A stretch of 64,000 bases of DNA. It comes from Paulinella micropora (Eukaryota; Cercozoa; Imbricatea; Euglyphida; Paulinellidae). Each line of letters begins with the position of its first letter. The stretch's first letter is position 1. The translations under genes and the position numbers were made by a program. Below the pieces are notes generated by a model, which was not told where the DNA came from, did no database searches, and worked only from the letters and a program-made list of their open reading frames with translations. Below are positions 8,961 to 20,400 of this stretch, in pieces. Location: positions 47,501 to 111,500 of the forward strand of contig WBZZ01004180.1 in the NCBI GenBank assembly GCA_019918135.1. The letters are read 5' to 3'.

Positions 8961-9189
8961 GGGCCTGTCGCCAGTTCGATTCCCGTCGGTGCCACCAGTA
9001 TTTTCATTGAACATACCGGTCTATTTCTGGACCAGTATTTTCATTGAACATACCGGCCCGTCTGGAAGTGTTGGAACTGCCCTTGCGGGGGTGTCATTAG
9101 AGCTTATCGTCAATTCTTCGTACTCCCCTCACGGGTGAGACGATGGAGGCGCATGTGCAGAAATGCATCAGCCATTGACAGAGAAGCAC

Positions 9190-9223
<34 letters not shown>
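8961..9223 (+). mobile_element. SINE family A, copy 9 (5' truncated)
   Basis: Starts GGGCCTGTCGCCAG, has a body repeat followed by CTATTTCTGGACCAG (the variant also seen in copies 1 and 12), and ends in (ATT)n. Confidence 0.8.
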
Positions 9224-9226
<3 letters not shown>

Positions 9227-9627
9227 TCCAATGGCCTCAAGGCGTTTAACTGTGACGCCAACTCATAACCCTTTGGTGGTAGATGCTGGGGAGGAGGGTC
9301 GTTGCGCGCGTAAAAGATCTTAAACTCCGCATATGCTGGTTGATAGCCCAGGACCCAGCAGACAGATTGTTATGGGTGGGGTTTCGAGGCAGCTCTAGCA
9401 ACCGCGCTTGGTGTATGCACTTGCACATTCGGTGACGTCTTGCAAGAGGTTGCTGGGACTGCGGAATAACCTCGGCTTAGTGCAGTCTTGCCCTCAGGAG
9501 CTCCATCGGTGGCCCCGATCATCAGGCGAGAGACTGACACGGGGGGGTGGAGGACCTCGAACAAGGGTATTGGAGGCTTATGTCCGTTGAGGATATGCCA
9601 TTAGCTGCATCAGTACGCCTCAGATAT

Positions 9628-9674
<47 letters not shown>

Positions 9675-9677
9675 CTT
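9224..9677 (+). mobile_element. SINE family B, copy 3
   Basis: Family B unit starting CAGTCCAATGG, with a small internal deletion (GCAGACAGATTG in place of the fuller GCAGACACCAGATTG). The tail is (ATT)n. Confidence 0.75.
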
Positions 9678-9979
9678 GGACACCGTGATAGCCCAGTGGT
9701 CAAGTTCTACCATCTGGGCCCTGTCGCCAGTTCGATTCCCGTCGGTGCCACCAGTATTTTCATTGAACATACCGATCCGTCTGGACCAGTATTTTCATTG
9801 AACATACCGGCCCGTCTGGAAGTGTTGGAACTGCCCTTGCGGGGGTGTCATTAGAGCCTATCGTCAATTCTTCGTACTCCCCTCACGGGTGAGACGATGG
9901 AGGCGCATGTGCAGAAATGCATCAGCCATTGACAGAGAAGCACTATTATCATTATCATCATTATTATTATTATTATTAT
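9678..9979 (+). mobile_element. SINE family A, copy 10
   Basis: Full-length unit with A and B boxes, two body repeats and a tail of ATT/ATC. Confidence 0.85.
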
Positions 9980-10586
9980 GGAGGGGTGCACAGGATGGCA
10001 CCCCACGGGAAGAGGAGGTGGTTGGGCCTCTTCCCACTGGTTTCGAGGCTATGTCGTTGTGTTGGCTCCGAGGCTATGTTGTTGTGTTGGTTCCGAGGCT
10101 ATGTTGTTGTGTTGGTTCCGAGGCTCTGTTGTTGTGTGGGTTCCGAGGCTATGTTGTTGTGTTGGTTCCGAGGCCATGTCGTTGTGTTGTTTTTTATAAG
10201 ACATACACCACGTGGGATCAAAGGGGTATTTACATTCCGCGATCTAGGGGTGGTGACGGGTTTCGAGGCGTCCCAGATACTTACCACAAAACGTCCTCAT
10301 GCGCTGGCAGACCGCATGAAATGTCTGCTACCCCTGTGAGTACCTCCATGCGGGACCTACCCAGTCTCGTGGAGCTCTCACGCGGGGAAGATCAATCATT
10401 TGTAGTTGATTTCCTGCAAGGTACCCGACACTGTGCGGGTAGTAGGGACTTTTGGGGCCTTCTATGCAGGATGGTTAGAGTCACTCTTCCCTCCCCAACA
10501 TACTCACTGTAGTCCCTGTTGGGTCGAGGGATGGAGGCGCATGGCCCTCGGGCTCAGCCATGACAGATCAATATATATATTATTAC

Positions 10587-10644
<58 letters not shown>

Positions 10645-10646
10645 GT
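9980..10646 (+). mobile_element. SINE family C, copy 2
   Basis: Second copy of the unit at 3801, with six 25-bp minisatellite units (10039-10189). The rest is nearly identical, down to GATCAATATATATATT and (ATT)n. Confidence 0.7.
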
Positions 10647-10757
10647 TCCCTTGCGGGGGTGTCATTAGAGCCTATCGTCAATTCTTCGTACTCCCCTCAC
10701 GGGTGAGACGATGGAGGCGCATGTGCAGATTTGCATCAGCCATTGACAGAGAAGCAC

Positions 10758-10799
<42 letters not shown>

Positions 10800-10804
10800 C
10801 ATCA

Positions 10805-10841
<37 letters not shown>

Positions 10842-10870
10842 CATTGTTGTTGTTGTTGTTGTTATTATTA

Positions 10871-10905
<35 letters not shown>
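10647..10905 (+). mobile_element. SINE family A, copy 11 (5' truncated)
   Basis: Starts CCCTTGCGGGGGTGTC in the body. The tail is a mosaic of ATT, ATC, TTG and ATT repeats, about 145 bp long. Confidence 0.8.
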
Positions 10906-10908
<3 letters not shown>

Positions 10909-11355
10909 CCCAATGGCCTCAAGGCGTTAAACTGTGACGCCAACTCATAACCCTTTGGTGGTAGATGCTGGGGAGGAGGGTCGTTGCGCGCGTAAAAGAT
11001 CTTAAACTCCGCATATGCTGGTTGATAGCCCAGGACCCAGCAGACACCAGATTGTTATGGGTGGGGTTTCGAGGCAGCTCTAGCAACCGCGCTTGGTGTA
11101 TGCACTTGCACATTCGGTGACGTCTTGCAAGAGGTTGCTGGGACTGCGGAATAACCTCGGCTTAGTGCAGTCTTGCCCTCAGGAGCTCCATCGGTGGCCC
11201 CGATCATCAGGCGAGAGACTGACACGGGGGGGTGGAGGACCTCGAACAAGGGTATTGGAGGCTTATGTCCGTTGAGGATATGCCATTAGCTGCATCAGTA
11301 CGCCTCAGATATAGTATTATTATTATTATTATTATTGCTACTAATACTACTACTA

Positions 11356-11445
<90 letters not shown>

Positions 11446-11457
11446 TTACTACTACTC

Positions 11458-11495
<38 letters not shown>

Positions 11496-11498
11496 TAT
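10906..11498 (+). mobile_element. SINE family B, copy 4
   Basis: Family B unit almost identical to copy 1. Its tail is expanded and mixed: (ATT)n, then a long (ACT)n tract at about 11338-11457, then (ATT)n again. Confidence 0.75.
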
Positions 11499-11790
11499 GG
11501 ACACCGTGATAGCCCAGTGGTCAAGTTCTACCATCTGGGCCCTGTCGCCAGTTCGATTCCCGTCGGTGCCACCAGTATTTTCATTGAACGTACCGGTCTA
11601 TTTCTGGACCAGTATTTTCATTGAACATACCGCCCGTCTGGAAGTGTTGGAACTGCCCTTGCGGGGGTGTCATTAGAGCTTATCGTCAATTCTTCGTACT
11701 CCCCTCACGGGTGAGACGATGGAGGCGCATGTGCAGAAATGCATCAGCCATTGACAGAGAAGCACTATTATTATTATTATTATTATTATT
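11499..11790 (+). mobile_element. SINE family A, copy 12
   Basis: Full-length head with A and B boxes, and a body repeat with the CTATTTCTGG variant. The tail is (ATT)n. Confidence 0.85.
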
Positions 11791-11961
11791 AGGGAATACA
11801 TAGGCTATTGGTCCTTTTCAATGGGCTGATTGGTATAAAGCTCCTAGAGTAATGTTCTATGCCGTCACCTCCTTTATTCCATCGATTGGTGTGGAGACTT
11901 TCCTTATGGAATGGAGGACTGGATGCACATGGCCTTTTGGCTCAGCAATTGGCAGGAGATA

Positions 11962-12002
<41 letters not shown>

Positions 12003-12156
12003 GTAGTAGTAGTAGTATAGTAGTAGTATCATCATCATCATCATCATCATCATTATATCATTATCATTACTATTATTTTCATTCTTATCATCATTCTTAG
12101 TATTATAATTATATTATTATTATTATTATTATTATCACCATCTTCATCATCATCAT
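11791..12156 (+). mobile_element. SINE family D, copy 2
   Basis: Second family D copy (GGGAATACATAGGC ... GGCAGGAGATACATT). Its tail is a long mosaic of ATT, AGT, ATC and ATT repeats that runs into the 5' side of the F-box/LRR gene. Confidence 0.6.
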
Positions 12157-12174
12157 CCCTGCCTTTTTGGTCCA

Positions 12175-14012
12175 GCTCACGCAACGATACCTGCGAAATA
12201 CCTAAGACGTGTTCTCTCGGAGATGCACTCAAGAGACTCGGGCTGGAGGACCACACCTTCGAAGCGTCGCAAGCGACCCCAGAGCTAAAAAGGGCCTCCA
12301 GCAGGACCCATGTACAGTTGCCGTTGATTCCAGTCAGTCCTAACTTTGAGCGACCAGATGTCTTGAAGGCGCTTCCCCCAGCCATTCTATGTCTCATCTT
12401 CAGCCATATTAACGTTGAGGAACACTTCAGTACGTTAGGGCTCCTGTCGACCTTCTACGGGCGCTTTTTGTTGCGCCGCTCCGCCTGGCCCTCCGAGTTG
12501 TATGTGCATGAGGAAAAGGGTGCGGTTCTGCTGGGTTCTTCTCATAAGCCGGCCAAATTAGCCATCCCAAATCACATTTTATCTCGACTGGGCCGCTTAG
12601 GCTTTCCCAACCTCTACGGTGTGGGCCCGCTGTCGCTAACCCTGCTAGCCAACCCGAGGACACAGAGTCTGCACTGCCGGAACTTGGAGCTGACCAAAGC
12701 TGTACTGCGTCCCCTGACCAGCATGCACAGCTTGAACACCTTGACCATCCAGGACCCACAAGGTACTTCCGACGAAGGCCTGTGCAACATCTTGGGCCTG
12801 CCTTTGACCGAGCTGAGCATCTGCGCCTCCGAGGATGTCGAGGTGAAGATGAGCCGCGTCTTGCATTCGACGCTGTCCCGCTCGCCCCGCTGCCTGCGCG
12901 CTCTGAGGCTGGAGGTGGCCGAGCTGCCGGCGCAGGGCAACCTGGCCGGAGTCCTGCCCACTGGCCTGCCAATCCAAGACCTCGAAGTCTACACCACCGG
13001 CGCATTCCAAGGGCGGAGCCTGAGCTGCCTGAAAGAATTCCCAATCAAGCGCTTGAGCTTGTACAGCTGCCCGAACTTAGCCGGTCACATCTCTGCTTTG
13101 TTCACGCTGCCGCTGGAGGATCTCAATCTTGGCTCCACGGACATCGTAGAGCAAGATCTTGCGGTCATGTCTCCTACGCTCAAGAAATTGAACCTAGCCC
13201 ACTGCCATAATATCACAGGCAGCGGCTTTGCGGGGCTTGAGCGGCTCCCGCTAGAGGAGCTGAGCTTGTGTGACACGAACGTCAAAGACAGCTCGCTGTC
13301 CTTTCTTAGCAAACTCCCTCTTCGCAAGCTGGCGCTCAGTGCATGCAAAAACATTACTGGCGCAGGCTTTGCTGCTCTGCGCACCCTTCCTTTGCAAGAG
13401 CTCAATCTGAACGGCACCAGTGTCAGAGACGAGTTTTTACCTTACTTGAACTCGCTGCAGCTCAAGAAGCTAGACTTGACCTTTTGCAAGGAAATTACAG
13501 GCGAGGGCTTTACTGCATTTGTAGGGCTGCCGCTCGAAGAGCTGGACCTAGGCTGGAACATGCATATTCAGGACTCTTCATTACTTGCTCTACGCAGCTT
13601 TCCGTTGAAGCGTCTCAACCTGTCCTACTGTAAGAAAATCACGGGTGTTGGTTTTGCATCCCTTGGCCACCTGCCACTTCAAAGCTTGGATCTGCGCAGC
13701 ACGAATACGACTGACGCCACTCTCCCGGCCTTGGGCCGGCTGCACTGCCTGACCCGTTTAGAGCTCTCGGACTGCAAGGTCAGCGGCAATGGACTACGCG
13801 CTCTAACCCATTTGCGCTTACGAGACTTGCAGCTTTCCGGCACCCAAATGTCGGACGATGACCTGAAGATCTTGCGATACTTCCCGCTGAATTGCGTGGG
13901 CCTGTCAAGATGCAGTGGAGTTTCGACTGCGGGTGTGAAAGACATCCTGGGGCCAAGGGATGTCAGAATAGTAGGTCGCTTGGTAGCAGAGCGGGAGCTG
14001 GGTGCTCATTGA
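12175..14012 (+). CDS. F-box/leucine-rich-repeat protein
   Basis: The frame is open from before 12175 to TGA at 14010-14012. Near the start LPPAILCLIFSHI...LLRRSAWPSELYV resembles an F-box (LP..il..If, final W). The rest is a chain of about 14 leucine-rich repeats of roughly 24 residues, alternating LPLEELSL-type and LNLAHCHNITGSGF-type modules (C/N-I-T-G-x-G-F), close to the GALA/AMN1-like LRR class. F-box LRR proteins usually recruit substrates to SCF ubiquitin ligases; that role is inferred. There is no in-frame ATG before the F-box. The sequence upstream is coding-like and open into the ATC/ATT repeats, and CTTTTTGGTCCAG (12163-12175) would serve as a splice acceptor, so a first exon probably lies to the left, perhaps displaced by SINE insertions. 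GC is higher than in the flanks. Confidence 0.75.
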
Positions 14013-14100
14013 AGGGCTCTGACGTAATATTGTTCAATGCTCAGTGTCATGTTTTCTCTTTTTGTATCTCTTGATACCTCTTCTATGTCATCTCTTCTGC

Positions 14101-14363
14101 TTCCCACTCAGCTCTGTGAGTGGCAAGTATTCTATTAAAATCACAGTGGTTGCGTAAAAAGTCCCCGGGCCCGGGCCCTGACTCTGTGAGTTTGGATACA
14201 AACCCAAGGGGTAATTACACAACGAACTCTTAATAAAGATCTCTATGGCTGCATTAAGTCCTGACTCCAAAAGAGCAGGTGAAATACCAATAAATAGCAG
14301 AGCGGTTTTTACGCAAACACTGTTTAATAGAGAATACTTGCCACTCGTAGAGATGAGTGGGAA
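14101..14363. mobile_element. Short element with 60-bp inverted repeats
   Basis: TTCCCACTCAGCTCTGTGAG at the left and its near-exact inverse at the right (TGAGTGGGAA, ending 14363) form imperfect terminal inverted repeats of about 60 bp, running inward to TTGCGTAAAAA and TTTTTACGCAA. The core (14187-14302) is copied again at 14489-14626. Structure and length (263 bp) suggest a MITE or foldback element. I find no convincing target duplication. Confidence 0.55.
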
Positions 14364-14488
14364 GAGAAAGGCAGTGAGGTACCAGAAAGTATATGTAGAG
14401 AAGAGAAAAAAAAGGGGAAATGTGGGAAATAAGAACTGAGGTGAGAGAACGAAAGCACTGTCAAAGAACAACAAAGGAAGTCACAAAA

Positions 14489-14626
14489 TGTGAGTTTGGA
14501 TACAACCCGAAGAGGCCACGGTAATTACACAACGAACTCTTATTAAAGATCTCTATGGCTGCATTAAGTCCTGACTCCGGAGAGCAGGTGAAGTGAATAC
14601 CAGTAAGTTGAATAGCAGAGCGGTCA
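14489..14626. repeat. Direct repeat of the 14187-14302 core
   Basis: GTGAGTTTGGATACAACCC to AATAGCAGAGCGGT repeats the core of the neighbouring inverted-repeat element with scattered changes and small insertions, but without the inverted arms. This suggests two rounds of insertion or a duplication. Confidence 0.65.
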
Positions 14627-14733
14627 CTTCATCGGAACTTGATGATGAATACCGTACCGGACAGAATTATTAATTAATATTGTGTTAAACTTTCTTCAAG
14701 TTTTACTTCAAGTTTACATTTCCATTTTTAGTT

Positions 14734-14929
14734 TATTAGATCATATTAATACAATATATTAATTCGGTGGACAGTACGGGCCGGCATATGTAATGCGTGT
14801 CGTTAGAGCCATTACGTGTGCCCTGCTTAATACGTTCCCGCTCTTTGCCTTGGCGCGTTCATTAAAGTTTAACTTGCAGACGATCTACTCGACGTAGATT
14901 TGACTCCGGTTTAGTACAGTAGTCTAACA
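14734..14929 (+). repeat. Copia 5' LTR
   Basis: 196 bp, matching 36265-36460 except at about five positions. It ends CAGTAGTCTAACA. Confidence 0.92.
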
Positions 14930-15007
14930 GGTTATGAAGCCTTGAAGCGTCATAGTAAAGCCTGATAAACTTTATTCACTTATTTTATATTTCAGGGTTT
15001 TTCGTGG

Positions 15008-15150
15008 TGTGTGGAAGGCTACCACAGGGGAAAAAAAAACGAACTCGTGACGTGCGGAAGGCTGTCACCAAATCAGGTGAACTGTTGGAACGTGCGGAAG
15101 GCTGCCAACAAGCACCTGGGGTGGAACGTGCGGAAGGCTGCCACCTAATT
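15008..15150 (+). repeat. Copia leader repeats
   Basis: GTGCGGAAGGCTGCCAC and close variants occur four times at 35-45 bp spacing between the 5' LTR and gag. They lie where packaging or translation signals could be. Function unknown. Confidence 0.6.
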
Positions 15151-15264
15151 TTAATCGAACTGTTCACTAAGAACAAATACTTCCTAATCTAGCTTCACTA
15201 GAAATAGTAAAAGCAAATTTGGTAGTCGAGGTTTCTCCTACCTTCCGCCCTTTGAAACGCTAAT

Positions 15265-16413
15265 ATGGCATCTAATATCTCTGACTTAGTTAAAATGAGG
15301 CTGGAAACGCCTAAGTATGATCATGGGAAAGAATGGGAGCTGTGGGAATACACCTTTATATCTATAATAGGTGTCACGCAACCAGAAATCCTATCATTAA
15401 TACCAGGTTTCCAGACTCATGCCTTAGCCAAACCACTATCTATCTACATCCCTCCTGATTCTCCTATCAACACACCCTTTAAATCACCTAAAGGAGAGGA
15501 AGAAGAAGGAATAGGAGAACAAGAAGAAGCAGCAGCTAAGGTTAAGAAAGAGGAGAGAGATGCATCTGCTGAACCGCTAACCATCATTCCGACTGATCAA
15601 AAATCTGAGATGCCAAAGGCAGCTGGGAGGAACAAGCCCCAACCGCTATTTGCATTAAGATTCAGCGAGCAGTATTACGAGCAAGAGAAAAAAGAAAAGA
15701 AAGCAAGATTAAATAGGCTCCTCTATGCTTTCTTACTTCAATCTTGCGCTCATGACAGAAAAGTGATGGCAATTATGAGACAGGGGGGAACCGATGGGGT
15801 AGCCTGCTTCTTGGCTCTCAAGAAACATTATGGGGGCCTTGACCTCATAAAGTTTAAAGAGGACCAAGAAGCAGTCTATCATTCATACCCAAAGGAACCC
15901 AGTGAGGTAAGTGCGTGGTTAGCTAACTACACTACCCTGTTGAAGAAGCAAGAAAAGCTGATGGGTAAGATTCCTGAGATCATGAAGACAGATATGATCA
16001 TGAGGAAGCTTAAACACATGCAACCTTTCAAAAGGTACCATCAGAACACTTGGCAAGCTTTGTTACCTGATCAGAGACCTAACCTGGAAGAGTTCCTAAA
16101 AGTTATAGAACAACTAGCTCAAGGTCATGTCTCTCAGGGCAAGTTACGTAAGCTATACGGTTCCGGAAGCTCAAAGTCTGACCCTATCACTATCAACTTG
16201 GTAGGGGCAACTAAGAAGAAGGAACCTCAAACTACCTCAGACAGGAGCTAGTATTCAGGAAGGGGGAGAGGAAGGCGTGTGTTGGAACTGTCTCTCCCCC
16301 GACCACAGGATTGCCTTTTGTCTTGCCAAATGTCAACTAACTGACTGTCCTAAAGATGGACATGGTCCATTGAAATGTCCTATTAGAAGACGAGCGAGAG
16401 TGTTTGACAAAGG
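15265..16413 (+). CDS. Copia gag region
   Basis: From MASNISDLVKMRLETPKYDH the frame gives a gag-like protein of about 330 residues with a charged linker at residues about 75-130. A UBN2-like core follows, with LKKHYGGLDLIKFKEDQEAV and a WLANY...LMGKIPEIM stretch. Downstream, at about 16280-16380, are two zinc-knuckle-like motifs, CWNCLSPDHRIAFC (CX2CX4HX4C) and a looser CX4CX4HX4C. These bind genomic RNA in Gag proteins. The Polinton follows at 16420. Fossil element; breaks are not itemised. Confidence 0.75.
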
Positions 16414-16419
16414 AAGTGT

Positions 16420-16760
16420 AGTAGTATAGGGTCGCACTTGGGCACGGATCTTCAGTGCAGTTTCATCACAGAAACCACACTAAGAGCCGTTATTTATTAT
16501 TTCCTCTTCCTATTCTCTCTAAGTTCAAAACAACAATTTCATTAAAATCTCTCTTATTACGAATTTCTCTCTGGACTACTTCACACAAAAAGCAAAAAGT
16601 TGACCAACTCCAGAACTTAGAAGGGTGTGAAATTGTCCTGAGCCACTAGGTGTCTGGTGGAGAAGTGTTTTTCCACTAAGAGCCGTTATTCATTATTTCG
16701 TCTTCCTATTTATAAGCAGACAAAAGAAAGAAAAACGGCTACCTTTAAATAATTATTATT
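16420..16760 (+). repeat. Polinton left TIR
   Basis: 341 bp, the inverse of 28866-29206 with about one change seen. It holds an internal direct repeat: CTAAGAGCCGTTATTTATTA (about 16480) recurs with one change at about 16676. Confidence 0.9.
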
Positions 16761-16789
16761 TAAAGAAATAAAATAAAGACACATATAGG

Positions 16790-17290
16790 ATGACAAACGA
16801 AGACACTCAGAGATTTAGAATGTCCAGAGGTTGTGTTATGGTAAAGAATAACGAAAAGAGACCAATGGTAAAAGTTCAATGGAGAGAAGGAGGAAAGGTT
16901 ATGTGTAAGAGTTTCTGCATCGGAAAAAAATCAAAAGAGCAAGCATTGGAAGAAGCAAAGAAATATCAAGATGAAAATATAATACCTAAATACGAGGAAT
17001 GGAAAATTAATTACGATAAAGAAACAAGAATAATCAAAAAAGAAAAGAAAAAAATTTGGAAGCATAAAGATTTTAAGTGTGGATGTGGTGCTGAAATACA
17101 TAATGGAAACAAAACGCGACATATGAAGTCTCAGAAACATATTTTAGCAGAAAAAGAAAAACCTCCAGTTCCTCCAAGGCCAAGCAAAGAGTATATGGAT
17201 AGAATAAAGAAAGATGACGATGATAGATGTAATATGTGTGGATACATGGAACATAACTGCCACTGCGGTTGCGGGTATGGTAAGTATTGA
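16790..17290 (+). CDS. Polinton Cys/His finger protein
   Basis: An intact 166-residue basic protein, first gene inside the left TIR. Its middle is a charged helix. CGCGAEIHNGNKTRHMKSQKH has a CxC...H...H layout like a U1-type or C2H2 finger, and the C-terminus has a second cluster (CNMCGYMEHNCHCGCGYG). A nucleic-acid-binding role is likely. I recognise no closer family. Confidence 0.6.
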   Translation: MTNEDTQRFRMSRGCVMVKNNEKRPMVKVQWREGGKVMCKSFCIGKKSKEQALEEAKKYQDENIIPKYEEWKINYDKETRIIKKEKKKIWKHKDFKCGCGAEIHNGNKTRHMKSQKHILAEKEKPPVPPRPSKEYMDRIKKDDDDRCNMCGYMEHNCHCGCGYGKY

Positions 17291-17453
17291 TAATCAAAAA
17301 GGTTTCTCTGCGGAAACCACTGAATTTCCATTTAAAGACAAGGAGGGTCCTTATATATAGGGGCACACGAGGCCACGAGGGGACGACCGATTGAGGCAGA
17401 CAAATATTTTAATTTTATAAAATTATATTTTCCTTGATATACTATTATCAAAC

Positions 17454-20400
17454 ATGGAGACACACACGTATAACGGCAAGGTCTACAGGTTGGATAGATT
17501 AAGGGAAAATAAGATAAATTACGAAATTAAGTCTGTCAGGGGTCGGGATGTGCTATATATCAAACCGAAGGTAAGGGGGTATAAAATTGATACACCGACA
17601 GCCCAAAACTACTTGAACCAAGTAAGAGGTGCGGTGTATTTCGAACACCATGCTATACCAATAGCACCACCTTTACCTACGATTGAAGAGAAAAAAGAGA
17701 TGAAAGAAAATTACAGAGACTTGTTGAGGTATGGTAATTATGATATCATGAGGGACGACAGCAAGGAACACGAACTAGGAATAAATGAAAGCCGATATGC
17801 GGTAAGGATTAACTGCAACTTCCGATCATTTACGATGCGCGCTGTAATAAGATTTATTGAGATCGTGTTGAACGACTTTGTAAAACGACAAGCACCAGCA
17901 GATAAAGTTAGCCTAGGTATTGAGTTTGTGGATTACTATGGAAAAGTATCAACAGGCTTACACAAATTTAATCAAATCTCGGTTGAAAAAGTTTTAGAAA
18001 GATTGTCGGCAATATTTCAAAGCAACGAAAGTCTTTACATGGACGAGAACGGAATAAACTTTGATAAATTAAAATTTGTGTTGAAATCTGTTAAAATGCC
18101 TACGGGCGGGACAAGGCTACAGGTTTTGAACAAATTGGATATATACAGAAAGAAAGGAGTAATCTGTATTACAAACAGCGATAACTTATGCTTAGCACGA
18201 GCAATCGTTGTAGTCAAAGCAAAAATTGAAAAACATCCAAAATTCAAGACGATACTAATGGGTAAAAGACAGATACAGCAGGAAATGGCAGAGGCTTTAC
18301 ACGATGAAGCGAAAGTAATTAAGGATGTGTGTGGGATACCAGAAATTAATACATTTGCTAATCACATTAAATACAATCTGGTTATTGTTGAATTTCCTGA
18401 CAAAATCATTTATAAAACAGAACTACTTGATGCGAACGGCGAACGGCTGACTAACCTTTACATTCTAAAGACTGAAGGACATTACGATGCCATAACTAAC
18501 ATGAAGTCTATGCTAGGAAAGGAAAACTTCTGCGAGTTGTGTCAAAGGGGATACCAAAAAAGACACGCCTGTGAAGCCAAATGTTGTATCTGTGAAACCA
18601 ACGGATGTAAGGGAATAAATGACAAGAGCCAGTGGAAAGAATGTGAGAAGTGTAATAGAAAGTTTCCAAACACTGAATGCTTAAAGAAATTTAAGAAAGG
18701 TTTCTTCCCGCACTTCTTCAATACTGCAAAAAATAGAAACTATGTCGGTGTAATGCCACATAAGAAACATTACGGCTACGACACGATGCGAGGAGATAAA
18801 CGAAAAGAATTTCTTGAATGGTATGACGAACAAGTGAAAGCACATAACAGGTTTGATATGGCAAAGGAAATCGCAGAGTATTGTCATTCAGATGTTGATA
18901 TACTGAGGAAGGGTTGTATAGATTTTAGAAACCAGTTTCTAGAGTTTGGTATCGACCCTTTTCAATATACAACTATTGCGAGTTGTGTTATGGCCTTGTA
19001 TCGTGCTAAGTTTATGCCAGAAAATTCAATTGCGATATTGAAAGCGGAAAAGCAAAACAGGATGACTTCTAGGGCTTGTGTAGAATGGTTAGCATACAGA
19101 AGCAGGTTAGATAAAACTGATATTAAACACGCATTCAACGGAGGTGAAAAAATGTTTCAACTTGGGCAATCTCGTGTGTATGTAGATGGTTGGGATGAGA
19201 AAAACAAAACCGCTTATGAGTTTTACGGGTGTCATTGGCACGGATGTGATAAGTGTTGGAATAGCAATGCTTTGAATGTGAAGAAAAATAAGACAATGGG
19301 CGAACTGTACAAGGAAACAATGAGAAGAGAAAAACAACTTAAACGAACAAGCGAAAGTAATAAGTATCTGGGAGTGCGAATGGAGCCTGATGAAAACCAG
19401 TGAAAGACTGGCAGAGGATACAAACGAACGAATTACTGAACAAGAAGGACTAAACCCAAGAGAATGTTTGGAGGTAGAGTGAATGCTTTGAAATTATATT
19501 GGAAATCACGACATGATAATGAGTATGCGAAATATATTGACATATGCTCACTTTATCCGACCGTGATGTATTACGACCTTTATCCAAGCGGACACCATAT
19601 TATAATACGTCCAAGCAATGGAGGGGGTTCCACCCCCTACCATACCCCCGCGGGTTTGGAAAGGGGCACAGCCCCTTCCGAGGAAAGAAAAAATATGAAA
19701 AACAAAATTATAAACAGAGAATATTTCGGAGTGGCTAAGGTTAAGATGCTACCACCGAGAGGCTTACTACACCCTGTCTTACCGAATGCGGACAGATGTA
19801 AGATGATGTATTACTTATGCGATAAGTGCGTAATGACCGAGCAACACGGTGAATGTAAGCACACAGATAAAGAACGAGCAATAACAGGCACATGGGCAAC
19901 TCCAGAAATTTACAAGGCCTTAGACAAAGGGTATAATTTAATAAAAATATATGAAGTATGGCACTGGAAAGAACAAAGCAGTAGCTTATTCAAAGAATAC
20001 ATAAAGACATTCTTGAAAGTAAAACAAGAATCCAGCGGATATCCCGCGGGATGTAATACGGAAGCAGAAAAACAAAATTACATAAACAGCATGGAAGTTA
20101 AAATGGGTGTAAAGATGGATGAAAGCAAAATATTCAAAAACGAAGGACGGCGAGCAGTGGCTAAGTTGTGCTTGAACTCTTTATGGGGCAAGTTTGGACA
20201 GAAACAAAATAAAACACAGAAAAAAATGATAAAGGATAAAGATACATTACACAAACTATTGAACGATAAATCAGTGGATAATATAAATATTAACATAATT
20301 AACGATCAAATTGTAGAAGCCAGTTATGACTTAAAACAGGATGCGGTGAGCGACCCGATTAAAACAAATATTGTGGTTGCTTTATTTACTACATGCCACG

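Noticed and set aside
12427-13044. Minus-strand and alternative-frame ORFs within the LRR gene
   Set aside because: Shadows of a GC-rich coding sequence; no domains.
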